64,000 nt of DNA from an uncultured Collinsella sp. Its GTDB lineage: Bacteria; Actinomycetota; Coriobacteriia; Coriobacteriales; Coriobacteriaceae. Shown piece after piece: positions 8,806-17,576 of this stretch. The first letter of the stretch is position 1. Each line of letters opens with the position of its first letter. The DNA is taken from NCBI GenBank assembly GCA_958413895.1, contig CATYVQ010000008.1, positions 1 through 64,000 of the forward strand. Direction: 5' to 3'. The notes beneath the pieces are model-generated. The model had not been told where the DNA came from, did no database searches, and saw nothing but the letters and a program-made list of their open reading frames with translations. Made by a program: the position numbers and the translations under genes.

Positions 8806-9810
8806 TTGCAAATACGGCGGTCAGCGACCGACATAACCGAGCTCTACGCACCGCAGTTTGAGCAGTTTGGCCTGGAGCTTACCGGCAAGGGCACCGTCTT
8901 TACCGGCGAGGTAGCAAACGACCGGGCGCACGGCCGCGCATGGATCATGCCCCTCTCCCCCGCCTGCATCGTCATGGAGCATTTCATTACCCCGACGCAC
9001 GATATGTACCTGGCCGAATACACACCCGAGCCATACGCCTGCGTGAGCGAAGTCAGCGCGCCCACACTTACATGCATGCCCGAGGCTGGCATAACGCCCG
9101 CGAACCTTAAACCATTGCATGGACCGTGGCCAAACAATGCCGTTTGCAGCTTTATCCAAGATAGTTGTGGCGAAGAATTAAGCCCGCTGTTTGCGGGGGA
9201 GCTTTATCACTCGCGCTCGGTGCTCTTTTTGCCTGGATATTTTGACGAACTGGAGCACCGCTATCCCACCGAGTTCGCGGGAATCTTTGAGGCGTTTGCC
9301 GAGCCATGGCACGAGGAGGCGACGTCTGCCATCTGCCACACGCTGTGCCGGATTAACGAGGACCGCGCCCGCACCGTAGGCGGACACGTCTATATGCAGG
9401 GCATCGTGGAGACCATGATCGCGGAGCTCGCCTGTTCGCGCGCGGCCCACAAGCAGGCGCGGCAGGCGGCAGACACACACGTCAGCATAACCATTGCCGA
9501 AGAAGCAACGGCAATGATTGAGCGCGCGCTCGACAAAGGCAGACGTATGGGTATCAACGAGGTGGCCGAGAGGCTCTACACAAGCCGCTCCAAACTATGC
9601 GCCACCTTTAAGGCCCAAACTGGCGAGTCCCTTGGCGTCTACATTCGCAGACGCCGTATGGAGCGAGCACAGGACCTTTTGGCCGATAGCTCGCTCACGA
9701 TAGCGCAGGTGGCAGAGCGTCTAGGCTACCCTCAGCAGGCCGCCTTCGCCCAAGCCTTCAAACAATACACCGGCATGACACCCACGGCTTGGCGAAGCAA
9801 GCATCGCTAA
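8806..9810 (+). CDS. AraC-family regulator, 334 aa
   Basis: Transcription factor with a variable N-terminal sensor (about 1-220) and a C-terminal AraC double helix-turn-helix (about 230-334: MGINEVAERLYTSRSKLCAT and LTIAQVAERLGYPQQAAFAQ, ending TPTAWR). The TTG start at 8806 is preceded by GGAAAGGGA at a good distance; no ATG lies near. It is divergent from the exporter genes and is probably their ligand-responsive activator, as YbtA is for YbtPQ. The N-terminal domain has three Cys residues but no recognised ligand motif. The ligand is unknown. Confidence 0.9.
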   Translation: MQIRRSATDITELYAPQFEQFGLELTGKGTVFTGEVANDRAHGRAWIMPLSPACIVMEHFITPTHDMYLAEYTPEPYACVSEVSAPTLTCMPEAGITPANLKPLHGPWPNNAVCSFIQDSCGEELSPLFAGELYHSRSVLFLPGYFDELEHRYPTEFAGIFEAFAEPWHEEATSAICHTLCRINEDRARTVGGHVYMQGIVETMIAELACSRAAHKQARQAADTHVSITIAEEATAMIERALDKGRRMGINEVAERLYTSRSKLCATFKAQTGESLGVYIRRRRMERAQDLLADSSLTIAQVAERLGYPQQAAFAQAFKQYTGMTPTAWRSKHR

Positions 9811-9874
9811 GGCCCAAGCTCCCTGGCCGTAACGGAGCGATTAATTAGCCGCCGCCCGTCAGCTCACCCAGGAT

Positions 9875-11239
9875 CTAAACGTCAAGATGCGCACAATCAA
9901 GCGCCTTTTTGATAAGAGGGACAGATCGATCAGCCAAATACAACGGAATGTTGAGCACCCCGTCGTCGAGCTTTAGGTTCTTAAGTGAGTAGCGGACCCT
10001 CAATGGAGTCGTCTCCGCATGCTTGTCGGCATAGTACTTAAGGCTCTTGGAATGAACGACCTCTCCCGATTTGACCTCGACGGGAACGATTTCGTTTCCG
10101 ACTTGAATCAAAAAATCGACTTCGTGCTTCGGCTTCTCGTTTGTCCAATAACGCGGAGCAGCATCTAACTGTGAAAGTAATGCCTGAAGCACATAGTTCT
10201 CGGCGAACGAACCTTTGAACTCCGAAAAAAGCGCATCCGAGATGGCAAAAGCGGACGCATCCAGCCTTGCCATGCGGCGCAGCAAGCCGACATCAAGACA
10301 GTAGACTTTAAATGCCTTGAGGTCATCGTACGCAGAGAGCGGCACACCACCGGCAGCATTAAGGCGAACCGCCGTGATGAGCCCAGCATCGGCAAGCCAT
10401 TCCAGAGCATCCTCGTATTCTCGAGCACGAGCCCCCTCGCGCACCGCACCCCAAACGAACTTTTTGTTCTCGCGCGCCAACTGAGCTGGAATCGAGTTCC
10501 ATATTTGCGAAAGCTTGGCGAACTGCGCACGGCCACCATGCTTGGCAAAATCGCGCTCGTAGGAATCCAAGAGATCAGACAACACCTTATCGACCTGAAC
10601 GATATCGCCCGTCTCCACCCACCGGCCAAGAGCCTCTGGCATGCCGCCGCATGCAAAATAACGACGAAGATGCTCGACGAGACGGACATGGAAGAAATCG
10701 GGCACTGTCTCGATCTGATCCAGGCCGCCAAGGTATTCGTCGTAGTTTGCAGTGCCCTCGGCTTTCAGAAACTCGGAAAAGCTCATGGGGCGCATCTCCA
10801 TGAACTCGACCTTTCCCACCGGAAAAGCGCTGGTCTCACGGGACAAGCGAACGCCCAACAAAGACCCTGCGCATGCGACGTGATACTCGGGGGCCTCGTC
10901 ACAGAAGTATTTAAGGGCGCCGACTGCAGAAGGACAATCCTGGATCTCATCAATAATAAGCAGCGTTTCGCCGGGATCGATAGGCTGTCCAAGTGCCAGG
11001 GAAAGATTTGAGATGATCCGTCGAGGATCGCGCGTACCTTCGAAAAACTGAGCGTACTCGCTCTGTACCCCAGGTGACGGCTCCTCGAGCGTCAGATACA
11101 CAAAATTGAGGTACGAGGTTCGGCCGAACTCCTTAAGCGCCCACGTCTTTCCAACCTGGCGCGCCCCCTTAAGGATAAGCGGCTTACGATATTCTGACGC
11201 TTTCCAAGCGTTAAGCTTGGCAATGATATCTCGCTGCAT
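9875..11239 (-). CDS. AAA ATPase with DUF4143 domain, 454 aa
   Basis: Predicted ATPase: Walker A GARQVGKT near residue 25, Walker B LLIIDEIQDC near 93-102, and a DUF4143 C-terminal region whose CEVDFLI-like segment (HEVDFLIQVGNEIVPVEVKSG) looks like a nuclease-fold relic (E/D...EVK). Such genes are abundant in anaerobes and their role is not known; links to mobile or defence functions have been suggested. The ATG at 11239 follows GGGAGG. The gene is monocistronic, and a striking 75-bp inverted repeat lies directly upstream, possibly an autoregulatory operator. Confidence 0.88.
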   Translation of the reverse strand: MQRDIIAKLNAWKASEYRKPLILKGARQVGKTWALKEFGRTSYLNFVYLTLEEPSPGVQSEYAQFFEGTRDPRRIISNLSLALGQPIDPGETLLIIDEIQDCPSAVGALKYFCDEAPEYHVACAGSLLGVRLSRETSAFPVGKVEFMEMRPMSFSEFLKAEGTANYDEYLGGLDQIETVPDFFHVRLVEHLRRYFACGGMPEALGRWVETGDIVQVDKVLSDLLDSYERDFAKHGGRAQFAKLSQIWNSIPAQLARENKKFVWGAVREGARAREYEDALEWLADAGLITAVRLNAAGGVPLSAYDDLKAFKVYCLDVGLLRRMARLDASAFAISDALFSEFKGSFAENYVLQALLSQLDAAPRYWTNEKPKHEVDFLIQVGNEIVPVEVKSGEVVHSKSLKYYADKHAETTPLRVRYSLKNLKLDDGVLNIPLYLADRSVPLIKKALDCAHLDV

Positions 11240-11258
11240 GACCGAACCTCCCGCAAAG

Positions 11259-11333
11259 AAACTTCCGTAAACGTGATATTTCCCACATTTTACTCTAGGT
11301 AAAACGTGACATTTATCACATTTACGGAAGTTT
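11259..11333. repeat. 75-bp nested inverted repeat upstream of the ATPase
   Basis: Outer arms 11259-11278 and 11314-11333 match over 20 bases with one mismatch (AAACTTCCGTAAACGTGATA form). Inner arms CACATTTTAC and GTAAAACGTG pair with one mismatch. It starts 20 bases upstream of the ATPase ATG, so it may be an operator, a cruciform or a 5'-UTR hairpin. Confidence 0.75.
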
Positions 11334-11371
11334 TAAACTTATTTCGCCACACTTTCATCACATTGAAAAGG

Positions 11372-11394
11372 CGGAGGCGCATTTTGCGCCTCCG
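11372..11394. terminator. Hairpin, possible terminator
   Basis: CGGAGGCGC and GCGCCTCCG form a 9-bp perfect stem around ATTTT. On the minus strand it is followed by a short TTTT. It could terminate minus-strand read-through from gatB or protect a 3' end. Confidence 0.4.
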
Positions 11395-11444
11395 TCACCA
11401 TCTTTCCTATCAGCCCGCCTGACCCGAACGGCCGAGTCGTCACA

Positions 11445-11585
11445 GAACCCGGGAGCCCCGGCAGGGCGGGTGCTTGCTCAAAATGAGTTCCGCACGCAAA
11501 GAAGGCCACTTAATGTGGCCTTCGTCTTGCGCAGGACTGTTCGAAATTTTGAGGAAGCACCCGCCCTGCCGGGGCTCCCGGGTTC
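11445..11585. repeat. 40-bp inverted repeat nested around a hairpin, 3' of gatB
   Basis: Arms 11445-11484 and 11546-11585 match over 40 bases with a single mismatch, separated by 61 bases. The loop contains the hairpin 11501-11523. The structure ends 5 bases from the gatB stop. It could be a large transcript-end structure or a MITE-like insertion. Confidence 0.8.
11498..11523 (-). terminator. Likely terminator of gatCAB
   Basis: Perfect 9-bp stem GAAGGCCAC/GTGGCCTTC with a 5-base loop, followed on the minus strand by TTTG. It sits inside the loop of the larger 40-bp inverted repeat. Confidence 0.6.
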
Positions 11586-11589
11586 CCGC

Positions 11590-13266
11590 TTACGAGAGCG
11601 ACGTTCTCAGCAACTCGTTGAAGAGCTTCGGGTTGCCCTTGCCGCGGCTCGCCTTCATGCACTGGCCCACCAAAAAGCCGATGACCTTCTGGTTGCCGTC
11701 ACGATACTGCTGCGCCTGATCGGCACAGTTAGCCAGCACCTCGTCCACGATCGGCTGCAGCGCGCCGGCATCGCTCACCTGACGCATGCCGCGCTCGTCG
11801 ACGATCTTGTTGGGGTCGTCGCCGGTCTGGGCCATGGCCTCAAAGACCTCGTGCGCCTGGTTGGAGCTGATGGCATCGGTCGCCAGCAGCTTAGCCAGCG
11901 CTGCCACCTGGGCCGGCGCAATACCAGACTCGGCGAGCGACACACCCGCACCCTTAAGGTAGGCAATCATCTCGTTGACCAGCAGGTTAGCGACCGTCTG
12001 GGCCTCCTTGCCGGCCATACCGGCAGCAGCGGCCTCAAAGAAGTCGGCGAACTCGGGATCGCCGGCAATCTGCTCGGCGTCGGCCGCCTTAATGCCAAAG
12101 TCGGCCTCAAAACGGGCGCGCTTGACATCGGGCAGCTCGGGAATCTCGCCACGGCAGCGTTCGATAAACTCGTCGTCCAGGTCGAACGGCGCCAGGTCGG
12201 GATCAGGGAACAGGCGATAGTCGTCGGCCGTCTCCTTGACGCGCATGACCACGGTGCGCTTGCGGCTGGGCTCCCAGTGGCGGGTCTCCTGATAGATGAT
12301 GCCGCCCTCCTCGAGCACCTCGGCCTGGCGGCAGATCTCGTAGGCAAGGCCGTCATGCAGACTCTTAAACGAGTTAAGGTTTTTGAGCTCGGTCTTGGTG
12401 CCCAGCTTGGTCTCGCCGCGGCGGCGCAGCGACACGTTGCCGTCGCAGCGCATGGAGCCCTTCTCCATGGAGCAGTCCGAAATGCCCAGCGTCACAAAGA
12501 TGCGACGGAGCTTCTCCATAAACAGGCGCGCTTCCTCGGGCGTACGCAAGTCGGGCTCAGTCACGAGCTCAATCAAAGGCGTGCCGCAGCGGTTGTAGTC
12601 GACGAGCGACTCGGCCGCGGCGGTAATGCGGCCCTCGGCGCCGCCCACGTGGACCATCTTGGCGGCGTCCTCCTCCATATGGATGCGCAGAATGCGAATG
12701 GGCACCGTATAGGAACCGTCCTCGCGACGCTCGGGCATCTGCAGGTTGGACGCATCGTAGCTGGCCAGGTGGCCGGCGCGCTGGTTGCCCTCGCGCATGG
12801 TCGACGTCATGGACGTGGACAGGCCCTCGGCGTTGGCCGAGGCGCTCGCCAGGCTCTGGGCCTCGGCCTCGCCAAACGCGCAGTCGGGGCGCTCGGCGGC
12901 ACCGCGACCGGTCACGTCCAGATCCAGGTGACCGTACATGGCAAAGGCGACCGGACCCTGCGTGGTCTGGAAGTTCTTGGCCATATCGGGATAGAAGTAG
13001 TGTTTGCGGTAGAACATCGAGTGGCGCTGGATCTCGCAGTTGGTGGCGAGACCGGCCTTGACGATGCTCTCGATGGCGCGCTTGTTGGGCACCGGCAGGG
13101 CGCCGGGCAGGCCCAGGCACACCGGGCACACGTTGGCGTTGGGCTCGTCATCGTGGCTGAGCTTGCAGTTGCAGAACATCTTGGTATCGAGTGCGGTGAG
13201 CTCGGTATGGATCTCCAGGCCGATCACGGCCTCCCAATCCTGCAGGACCTCGGAAAGCTCCTTCAT
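11590..13266 (-). CDS. gatB: Asp/Glu-tRNA amidotransferase subunit B
   Basis: GatB binds the misacylated Glu-tRNA(Gln) or Asp-tRNA(Asn), activates it and receives ammonia from GatA. Seen: the N-terminal cradle start WEAVIGLEIHTEL, the Cys pairs in CNC and CPVCLGLPG, and the helical C-terminal YqeY-like tail (about 410-558). At 558 aa it is longer than the usual 480-500 because of an inserted segment around residues 115-175 (VTGRGAAERPDCAF to QMPERREDG), as I would expect of Coriobacteria. The start ATG overlaps the gatA stop (TAATG). Gene order gatC-gatA-gatB on the minus strand. Confidence 0.97.
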   Translation of the reverse strand: MKELSEVLQDWEAVIGLEIHTELTALDTKMFCNCKLSHDDEPNANVCPVCLGLPGALPVPNKRAIESIVKAGLATNCEIQRHSMFYRKHYFYPDMAKNFQTTQGPVAFAMYGHLDLDVTGRGAAERPDCAFGEAEAQSLASASANAEGLSTSMTSTMREGNQRAGHLASYDASNLQMPERREDGSYTVPIRILRIHMEEDAAKMVHVGGAEGRITAAAESLVDYNRCGTPLIELVTEPDLRTPEEARLFMEKLRRIFVTLGISDCSMEKGSMRCDGNVSLRRRGETKLGTKTELKNLNSFKSLHDGLAYEICRQAEVLEEGGIIYQETRHWEPSRKRTVVMRVKETADDYRLFPDPDLAPFDLDDEFIERCRGEIPELPDVKRARFEADFGIKAADAEQIAGDPEFADFFEAAAAGMAGKEAQTVANLLVNEMIAYLKGAGVSLAESGIAPAQVAALAKLLATDAISSNQAHEVFEAMAQTGDDPNKIVDERGMRQVSDAGALQPIVDEVLANCADQAQQYRDGNQKVIGFLVGQCMKASRGKGNPKLFNELLRTSLS

Positions 13267-14780
13267 TACAGCTCGCCTCCCTTCCCGGCAAAATCGGGCG
13301 CGACGGAAAGCGCGGGCGCGCCCGTGGCGGCATCGGCAAAGCCGCGCTCCAAGGCGCGGGCAAACGTGAGCAGCTGACGGTCCTTAAACGCTGGACCCAC
13401 CAGCTGGGCAGAAACGGGCAGCTTGCTGTCCTCGCCCAGGCCCAGCGGCACCGAGATACCACCGTTGCCGCAAATGTTGAGTGAGATGGTGTACAGGTCG
13501 GAGAGGTACATCTGCGTGGGGTCGCTGATCTCGCCAAACTTAAAGGCCGTGCGCGGCGAGGCGGGCATAAGGATGGTGTCCACCTTGGCATACGCGGCGT
13601 CGTAGTCCTGCGTGATGAGCGTGCGGGCCTTTTGCGCAGCGTAGTAGTACTTGTCGTACACGCCCGAGCTCAGCAGGTAGGCGCCGAGCATCTGACGGCG
13701 CTTGGCCTCGGCGCCAAAGCCGTGGGCGCGCGACAGCGAGCTCTGATCGGACAGGTTGGCGCAGCCCTCCTCCTGATAGCCGTAGCGAATGCCGTCAAAA
13801 CGGGCCAGGTTGGAGAACGCCTCGGCCGGGCCGATGACGTAGTAGGCGGCGATGGCGGCGTCCAGGTGCGGCAGGTCGACCTCGACCAGCTCGGCGCCCT
13901 GATTCTGCAGCTCCTGGGCGGCACGCTGAACAGCGGCCTTGACCTCGGGCGTCAAGCCCTCGGCCTCCATAAACGCAGGAATGATGCCCACGCGCTTGCC
14001 CTCGATGCTGTCGTTGAGGTGCTCGGTAAAGTCGACAGCGCAATCCTGGCTGGTGCAGTCGTACGGATCGTGGCCCGCGCCGGTAAGCGCGTTCATGGCC
14101 AGCGCGACATCCTCGACCGTGCGGCCAAAGGGACCCACCTGGTCGAGCGACGAGCCAAAGGCGACCACGCCGTAACGGCTCACGGCGCCATACGTGGGCT
14201 TAAAGCCCACCACGCCGCACAGCGACGCCGGCTGGCGAATGGAGCCGCCGGTGTCCGAGCCCAGCGAGAGCGCGACCTCGCCCGCGGCGACGGCGGCAGC
14301 GGAACCGCCCGAGGAGCCACCGGGCACACGCTCGGTATCCCAGGGGTTGTTGGTGCGGTGGAACGCTGAGCTCTCGGTGGAGCTGCCAAAGGCAAACTCG
14401 TCCATGTTGGCCTTGCCCATGGGCAGGCAGCCGGCGTCGAGCATGCGCTGGACGCAGGTGGCTGTGTAGACGCTCTGGTAATCCTCGAGCATGCGGGAAG
14501 CGCAGGTGGTGCGCGTGCCCACGAGGTTCATGTTGTCCTTAATGGCCAGCGGCACGCCCGCGAGCAGGGGCAGCGGCTTGCCTGCGGCACGGTCGGCATC
14601 CACGCGCGCAGCGGCCTCGAGCGCAAGCTCGGGCGCCACCTGCAGGAATGCCTGGACCCCGCCCTCGCGCGCCTCGATGGCGGCAAGGGAGGCCTGGGCC
14701 ACCTCGGTAGCGGTAAAGTCGCCAGCGGCAACGCCCGCGGCGATCTGGGCGGCGGTAAGGGAATCGAGGCTCTGCGCCAT
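13266..14780 (-). CDS. gatA: Asp/Glu-tRNA amidotransferase subunit A
   Basis: Amidase that releases ammonia from glutamine for the transamidation of misacylated tRNA. The amidase-signature Ser-cisSer-Lys triad is visible: Lys in GVPLAIKDN (near residue 80) and the Gly/Ser-rich stretch GGSSGGSAAAVAAG (near 153-167) followed by GSDTGGSIRQPA. Its 504 aa is close to family length. Both junctions are TAATG overlaps, so all three subunits are translationally coupled. Presence of GatCAB implies indirect Gln-tRNA and/or Asn-tRNA synthesis in this organism. Confidence 0.97.
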   Translation of the reverse strand: MAQSLDSLTAAQIAAGVAAGDFTATEVAQASLAAIEAREGGVQAFLQVAPELALEAAARVDADRAAGKPLPLLAGVPLAIKDNMNLVGTRTTCASRMLEDYQSVYTATCVQRMLDAGCLPMGKANMDEFAFGSSTESSAFHRTNNPWDTERVPGGSSGGSAAAVAAGEVALSLGSDTGGSIRQPASLCGVVGFKPTYGAVSRYGVVAFGSSLDQVGPFGRTVEDVALAMNALTGAGHDPYDCTSQDCAVDFTEHLNDSIEGKRVGIIPAFMEAEGLTPEVKAAVQRAAQELQNQGAELVEVDLPHLDAAIAAYYVIGPAEAFSNLARFDGIRYGYQEEGCANLSDQSSLSRAHGFGAEAKRRQMLGAYLLSSGVYDKYYYAAQKARTLITQDYDAAYAKVDTILMPASPRTAFKFGEISDPTQMYLSDLYTISLNICGNGGISVPLGLGEDSKLPVSAQLVGPAFKDRQLLTFARALERGFADAATGAPALSVAPDFAGKGGEL

Positions 14781-15091
14781 TACTCGCTCTCCCCCTCTCC
14801 CAAAATGGACGGCACGCGGAAGTAGCGGTCGCGCGCGCTGCCGGCGTTTTCGAGCGCGACGTCGAGCGGCAGGTCGCGCTCGGGTTCGCGCAGGTCATCG
14901 CCCATCACGTTGGACAGGCTTCCGATGGGATGGAACGTGGGCTCCACGTCGGGCAAGTCATATTGCAAGACGGGCTCGAGCATCTGGACGGCATCGTTCA
15001 TGTAGGACGTCATCTGGGTGAGCTCGTCATCGGTCAGTGCGATCTTTGCGTACTCGGCGATGCCGCGCACGTCTTTCTCGCTGAGTGCCAT
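14780..15091 (-). CDS. gatC: Asp/Glu-tRNA amidotransferase subunit C
   Basis: Small scaffold subunit that wraps around GatA and stabilises the complex. At 103 aa it has the usual length, beginning MALSEKDVRGIAEYAKIALT with the typical helical start and the conserved stretch of the family in its middle. The ATG at 15091 is chosen over one at 15109 because GGAAGGGAG lies just upstream of it. It is the first gene of gatCAB; its stop overlaps the gatA start. No T-box or other leader was seen upstream. Confidence 0.94.
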   Translation of the reverse strand: MALSEKDVRGIAEYAKIALTDDELTQMTSYMNDAVQMLEPVLQYDLPDVEPTFHPIGSLSNVMGDDLREPERDLPLDVALENAGSARDRYFRVPSILGEGESE

Positions 15092-15293
15092 AGGCGCTCC
15101 CTTCCGCATAACAGATAAACCGCTCTAGTATACAAGGCAACGCCGCTTGGAGCAGGCGCTTTACCCAAATGCAGCGAAAACGTAACGAGGGCGGCGGGCT
15201 GGCAGGCAGCGGGCTGGCGGTTCCGCAGCGAAACCGCACCGTCCATAGCGAAAACCGTCTCGTCCACAACGAAAACCGGCCCGCCCGCAACGA

Positions 15294-15358
15294 AAACCAT
15301 CACAACATTCGACGTTTTTCGCCAAAATCGAGATTATCATCGAATGTTGTGATGGTTT
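15294..15358. repeat. Palindrome family A, copy 1
   Basis: Arms AAACCATCACAACATTCGA (15294-15312) and its complement (15340-15358), 19 bp perfect, with an inner segment containing TTTTTCGCCAAAATCG. Other copies are at 26741-26795, 30843-30903 and 32081-32145. The remaining sequence in 15092-15416 is a short degenerate series of (A)CGAAAACCG blocks. Confidence 0.85.
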
Positions 15359-15368
15359 AGAAGCCCCG

Positions 15369-15403
15369 ACCACCACAAAGGTGCCTGTCCCCTTTGTGGC
15401 GGT
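15369..15403. repeat. Palindrome family B, copy 1
   Basis: ACCACCACAAAGG...CCTTTGTGGCGGT with the spacer TGCCTGTCC. Found again at 25705-25739, 26670-26703, 28255-28288 and 38937-38971. It lies 3' of the sortase gene and may act as its terminator. Confidence 0.8.
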
Positions 15404-15416
15404 TCTGGAGAATGTC

Positions 15417-16355
15417 TTATGCCGAGGCCTTGGCCTTGCGGCGCTTGCGGACCGCGTGGATCACGATGTCCAACAGCAACAGCACAATGGCTACGACCAC
15501 GATGAGCACGGCAAACTCGCGCTTGCCCCAGTGACGGCCGGCCAGCGACTTTTGCTTGTCGACGTCCTTCTTGTTGTACTTGGTGCGTACGCAATGCACC
15601 AGCAGGCGGTGGTCGTTCACGCCATAGGGCGTGCAGGTGACGAGCGTCACCTTGTCGGCGCCGGGCTCGATGGTCAGCGACTCCATCTCCTCGGGCAGCA
15701 CGACCTCGGAGTCCACCATCTTATAGGCGAGCGTCTTGTTCATGGTGTGCAGCAACACCAGGTCGCCGGGCTCCAGCGAGTGGATGTCGTCGAACATGCT
15801 CAAGTTGCGCATGCCCGAGTGCGCGGTGAGCACGCAATGCGTCGAGGTGCCGCCCACCGGCAGGCTCGTGCCCTCCAGGTGGCCGACGCCCGCCATAAGG
15901 ACTTCCTCGCTCGTGCCGTGGTAGATAGGCATGCTCACGTCGATGGAGGGGATCTCGACCCAGCTCATCATGGGGTCGCGGTCAAAGATGAGCTGCTGAG
16001 CATAGGGCTCGATCTGGTCGGCCGGAAGCTCGGTGGCCTCGCCGGCAAGTTGCTCGTTATAGGAGCGCGCCTGAAGCAGAATGCGCTCGCGTTCCTCTTC
16101 GGAGAGCGCGTCCACGGTGCTGGACACGGTGCTGATCTGGTTGAACACACCCGAGGCCTCGAGCCGGTCCAAGATCCACGGCCAGGTCATAAGGCCCACG
16201 CCAATAAGGATGATGACGATGGTGATGAGCCGGTCGGCCCAGCGCGGCAGTCGCTTGCGGCGGCGCTTGGGCTTTGGTTGAGGTTTGGGCTGAGGGCTTG
16301 AGCCGCCGTTGTCCGCGGCGTTATTGCTCTTCATATGTTTGGCGCCCTGCACCAT
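15417..16355 (-). CDS. Class C sortase (pilus polymerase)
   Basis: Cysteine transpeptidase that joins pilin subunits and anchors them to the cell wall. Seen: a Pro/Lys-rich cytoplasmic N-terminus, membrane helix at about 43-60, the catalytic domain with SMPIYHGTSEEVL, His179 in TAHSGM, Cys241 in TLVTCTP and Arg250, and a second C-terminal membrane helix (281-300) with a basic tail. This two-helix layout is diagnostic of class C. It lies downstream of the pilins (18.4-25.2 kb), separated by a regulator-like gene and the toxin-like element. The 16355 ATG has a modest AGGAG site; an ATG at 16334 is possible. Confidence 0.93.
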   Translation of the reverse strand: MVQGAKHMKSNNAADNGGSSPQPKPQPKPKRRRKRLPRWADRLITIVIILIGVGLMTWPWILDRLEASGVFNQISTVSSTVDALSEEERERILLQARSYNEQLAGEATELPADQIEPYAQQLIFDRDPMMSWVEIPSIDVSMPIYHGTSEEVLMAGVGHLEGTSLPVGGTSTHCVLTAHSGMRNLSMFDDIHSLEPGDLVLLHTMNKTLAYKMVDSEVVLPEEMESLTIEPGADKVTLVTCTPYGVNDHRLLVHCVRTKYNKKDVDKQKSLAGRHWGKREFAVLIVVVAIVLLLLDIVIHAVRKRRKAKASA

Positions 16356-16477
16356 CGCCGGTCACTCCTCTTCAACTCAAGTTGTCTAAACAAATAATAG
16401 CCGATTCGCGAGCTTATGCGCCGAACAACGCAGCTAGGACCGAAACACCGCCTACGGTCCGAATTCTTGGAGACCTT

Positions 16478-17446
16478 CTACAGCGCTTCTTGCCATGGAT
16501 ATTCCTTTCCAAACATGCGATCGACTTCGAGCTGGATTCGTTCATCGTCGATTGCCGCCAAAGATAGCGCAAGCGAAATGTCGTCGACACGGGAGAAGCC
16601 GGCAAACACGGGCGCATAGCGCCACACTTGGATCATCGCCGTTTCGTTATCCGGCAACTCCCCGTCTGCGACTTCGAGGTCGCTCAGTTGACGCCATGTA
16701 CTTCTTAAGACGGCCTTTTGTTCCATGCCCGGCGCAGCGAGCATCGAACGCGCAGCGAGCGCCGTCTCCCCAGCGTCAACAAGATAGTCGATCTGCGGCG
16801 TCTTCCTTGCAAAAAAGACCTTCGAGACAGGCGAGGAGAGCTCTGCCATGTGTTCGCTGAGCAGAAGATCAACGGCAACAGGGAAGACGACGACACATCG
16901 CTCGCAACGCTCGCGCCTCGCGAGCCCCCTGTCAACAAGCTCGGTTATGGCCTCACTCGCGCGGCTTGCCGAAATCCCAAGCGCACGACAAAGGTCATAG
17001 GGACGATATGGCTCTTGGGCTGCTCCCCAGATTGCGGCAGCCTGCGCGTTGGGTGACATCTTGGTCGCGTGATTGCGAAACCGGGCACCGCCCCTCTCCG
17101 TGCAAGCTGTGCCCATAAATGGAAGAAAAGCCTGTCTACCGGGGCAGACAAAGGGAATCCCTTGTGCGACCAATGCTTTGCGCTGACGTGCATCGGCATC
17201 AGGAAACGAAACGACAACAGGAGTCTCCGCACGCAAGGCTAGCTGGCTATAGACTCTCTTAGCCTCAGGAAGCCCGACGCCAGTAGGCAAACTTGCAAGC
17301 AAAAACGAAAAACCGTTTGCATCAACAGCGCGGACCTCAATCGCCCGCAGATGCAGCGGCAAGTGTGCGGATCCAGGCCAAGTTTTGGTCTTGGCGGAGA
17401 GGCCCAGTGCTTCTTGTAAGTAGATTAGCGCTTCGTTCATTTCCAT
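16478..17446 (-). CDS. Winged-helix (MarR-like) protein of unknown role, 322 aa
   Basis: Not recognised by name. A winged-helix motif is visible at about residues 130-195 (AAIWGAAQEPYRPYDLCRALGISASRASEAITELVDRG). The N-terminal part (25-125) has an alpha/beta look with the segment GIPFVCPGRQAFLPFMG, reminiscent of regulator proteins carrying a degenerate nuclease-like domain. The C-terminal part is all-alpha or mixed. No signal peptide. The ribosome binding site is weak, and an AT-rich region with repeated GGAATT/AATTCC boxes lies just upstream, suggesting self-regulation. Sitting between sortase and pilins, it could regulate the pilus locus or be part of an inserted accessory unit. Confidence 0.8.
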   Translation of the reverse strand: MEMNEALIYLQEALGLSAKTKTWPGSAHLPLHLRAIEVRAVDANGFSFLLASLPTGVGLPEAKRVYSQLALRAETPVVVSFPDADARQRKALVAQGIPFVCPGRQAFLPFMGTACTERGGARFRNHATKMSPNAQAAAIWGAAQEPYRPYDLCRALGISASRASEAITELVDRGLARRERCERCVVVFPVAVDLLLSEHMAELSSPVSKVFFARKTPQIDYLVDAGETALAARSMLAAPGMEQKAVLRSTWRQLSDLEVADGELPDNETAMIQVWRYAPVFAGFSRVDDISLALSLAAIDDERIQLEVDRMFGKEYPWQEAL

Positions 17447-17463
17447 AGTTTTCGTTTGATTCC

Positions 17464-17520
17464 AGTTTTAATTGGAATTATACATAATTTTCGGAATTAA
17501 CGAGATTCCGTTCGTGCCTA
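17464..17520 (-). promoter_or_regulatory. AT-rich promoter/operator of the 17446 gene
   Basis: On the minus strand TATAAT appears about 40 bases upstream of the start. Repeated GGAATT-type boxes (GGAAT on plus at about 17473, 17493 and AGATTCCG nearby) may be operator half-sites. No good -35 is seen. Confidence 0.35.
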
Positions 17521-17576
17521 AACCCATATTTGAGTTTTCAGAATATCCCGGATCGGCTGGGCGATTCGGGATACAA

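Noticed and set aside
11470..13377. Long plus-strand frames over gatB (and similar long frames over other genes)
   Set aside because: They are shadows of high-GC coding DNA on the opposite strand and carry no family motifs.
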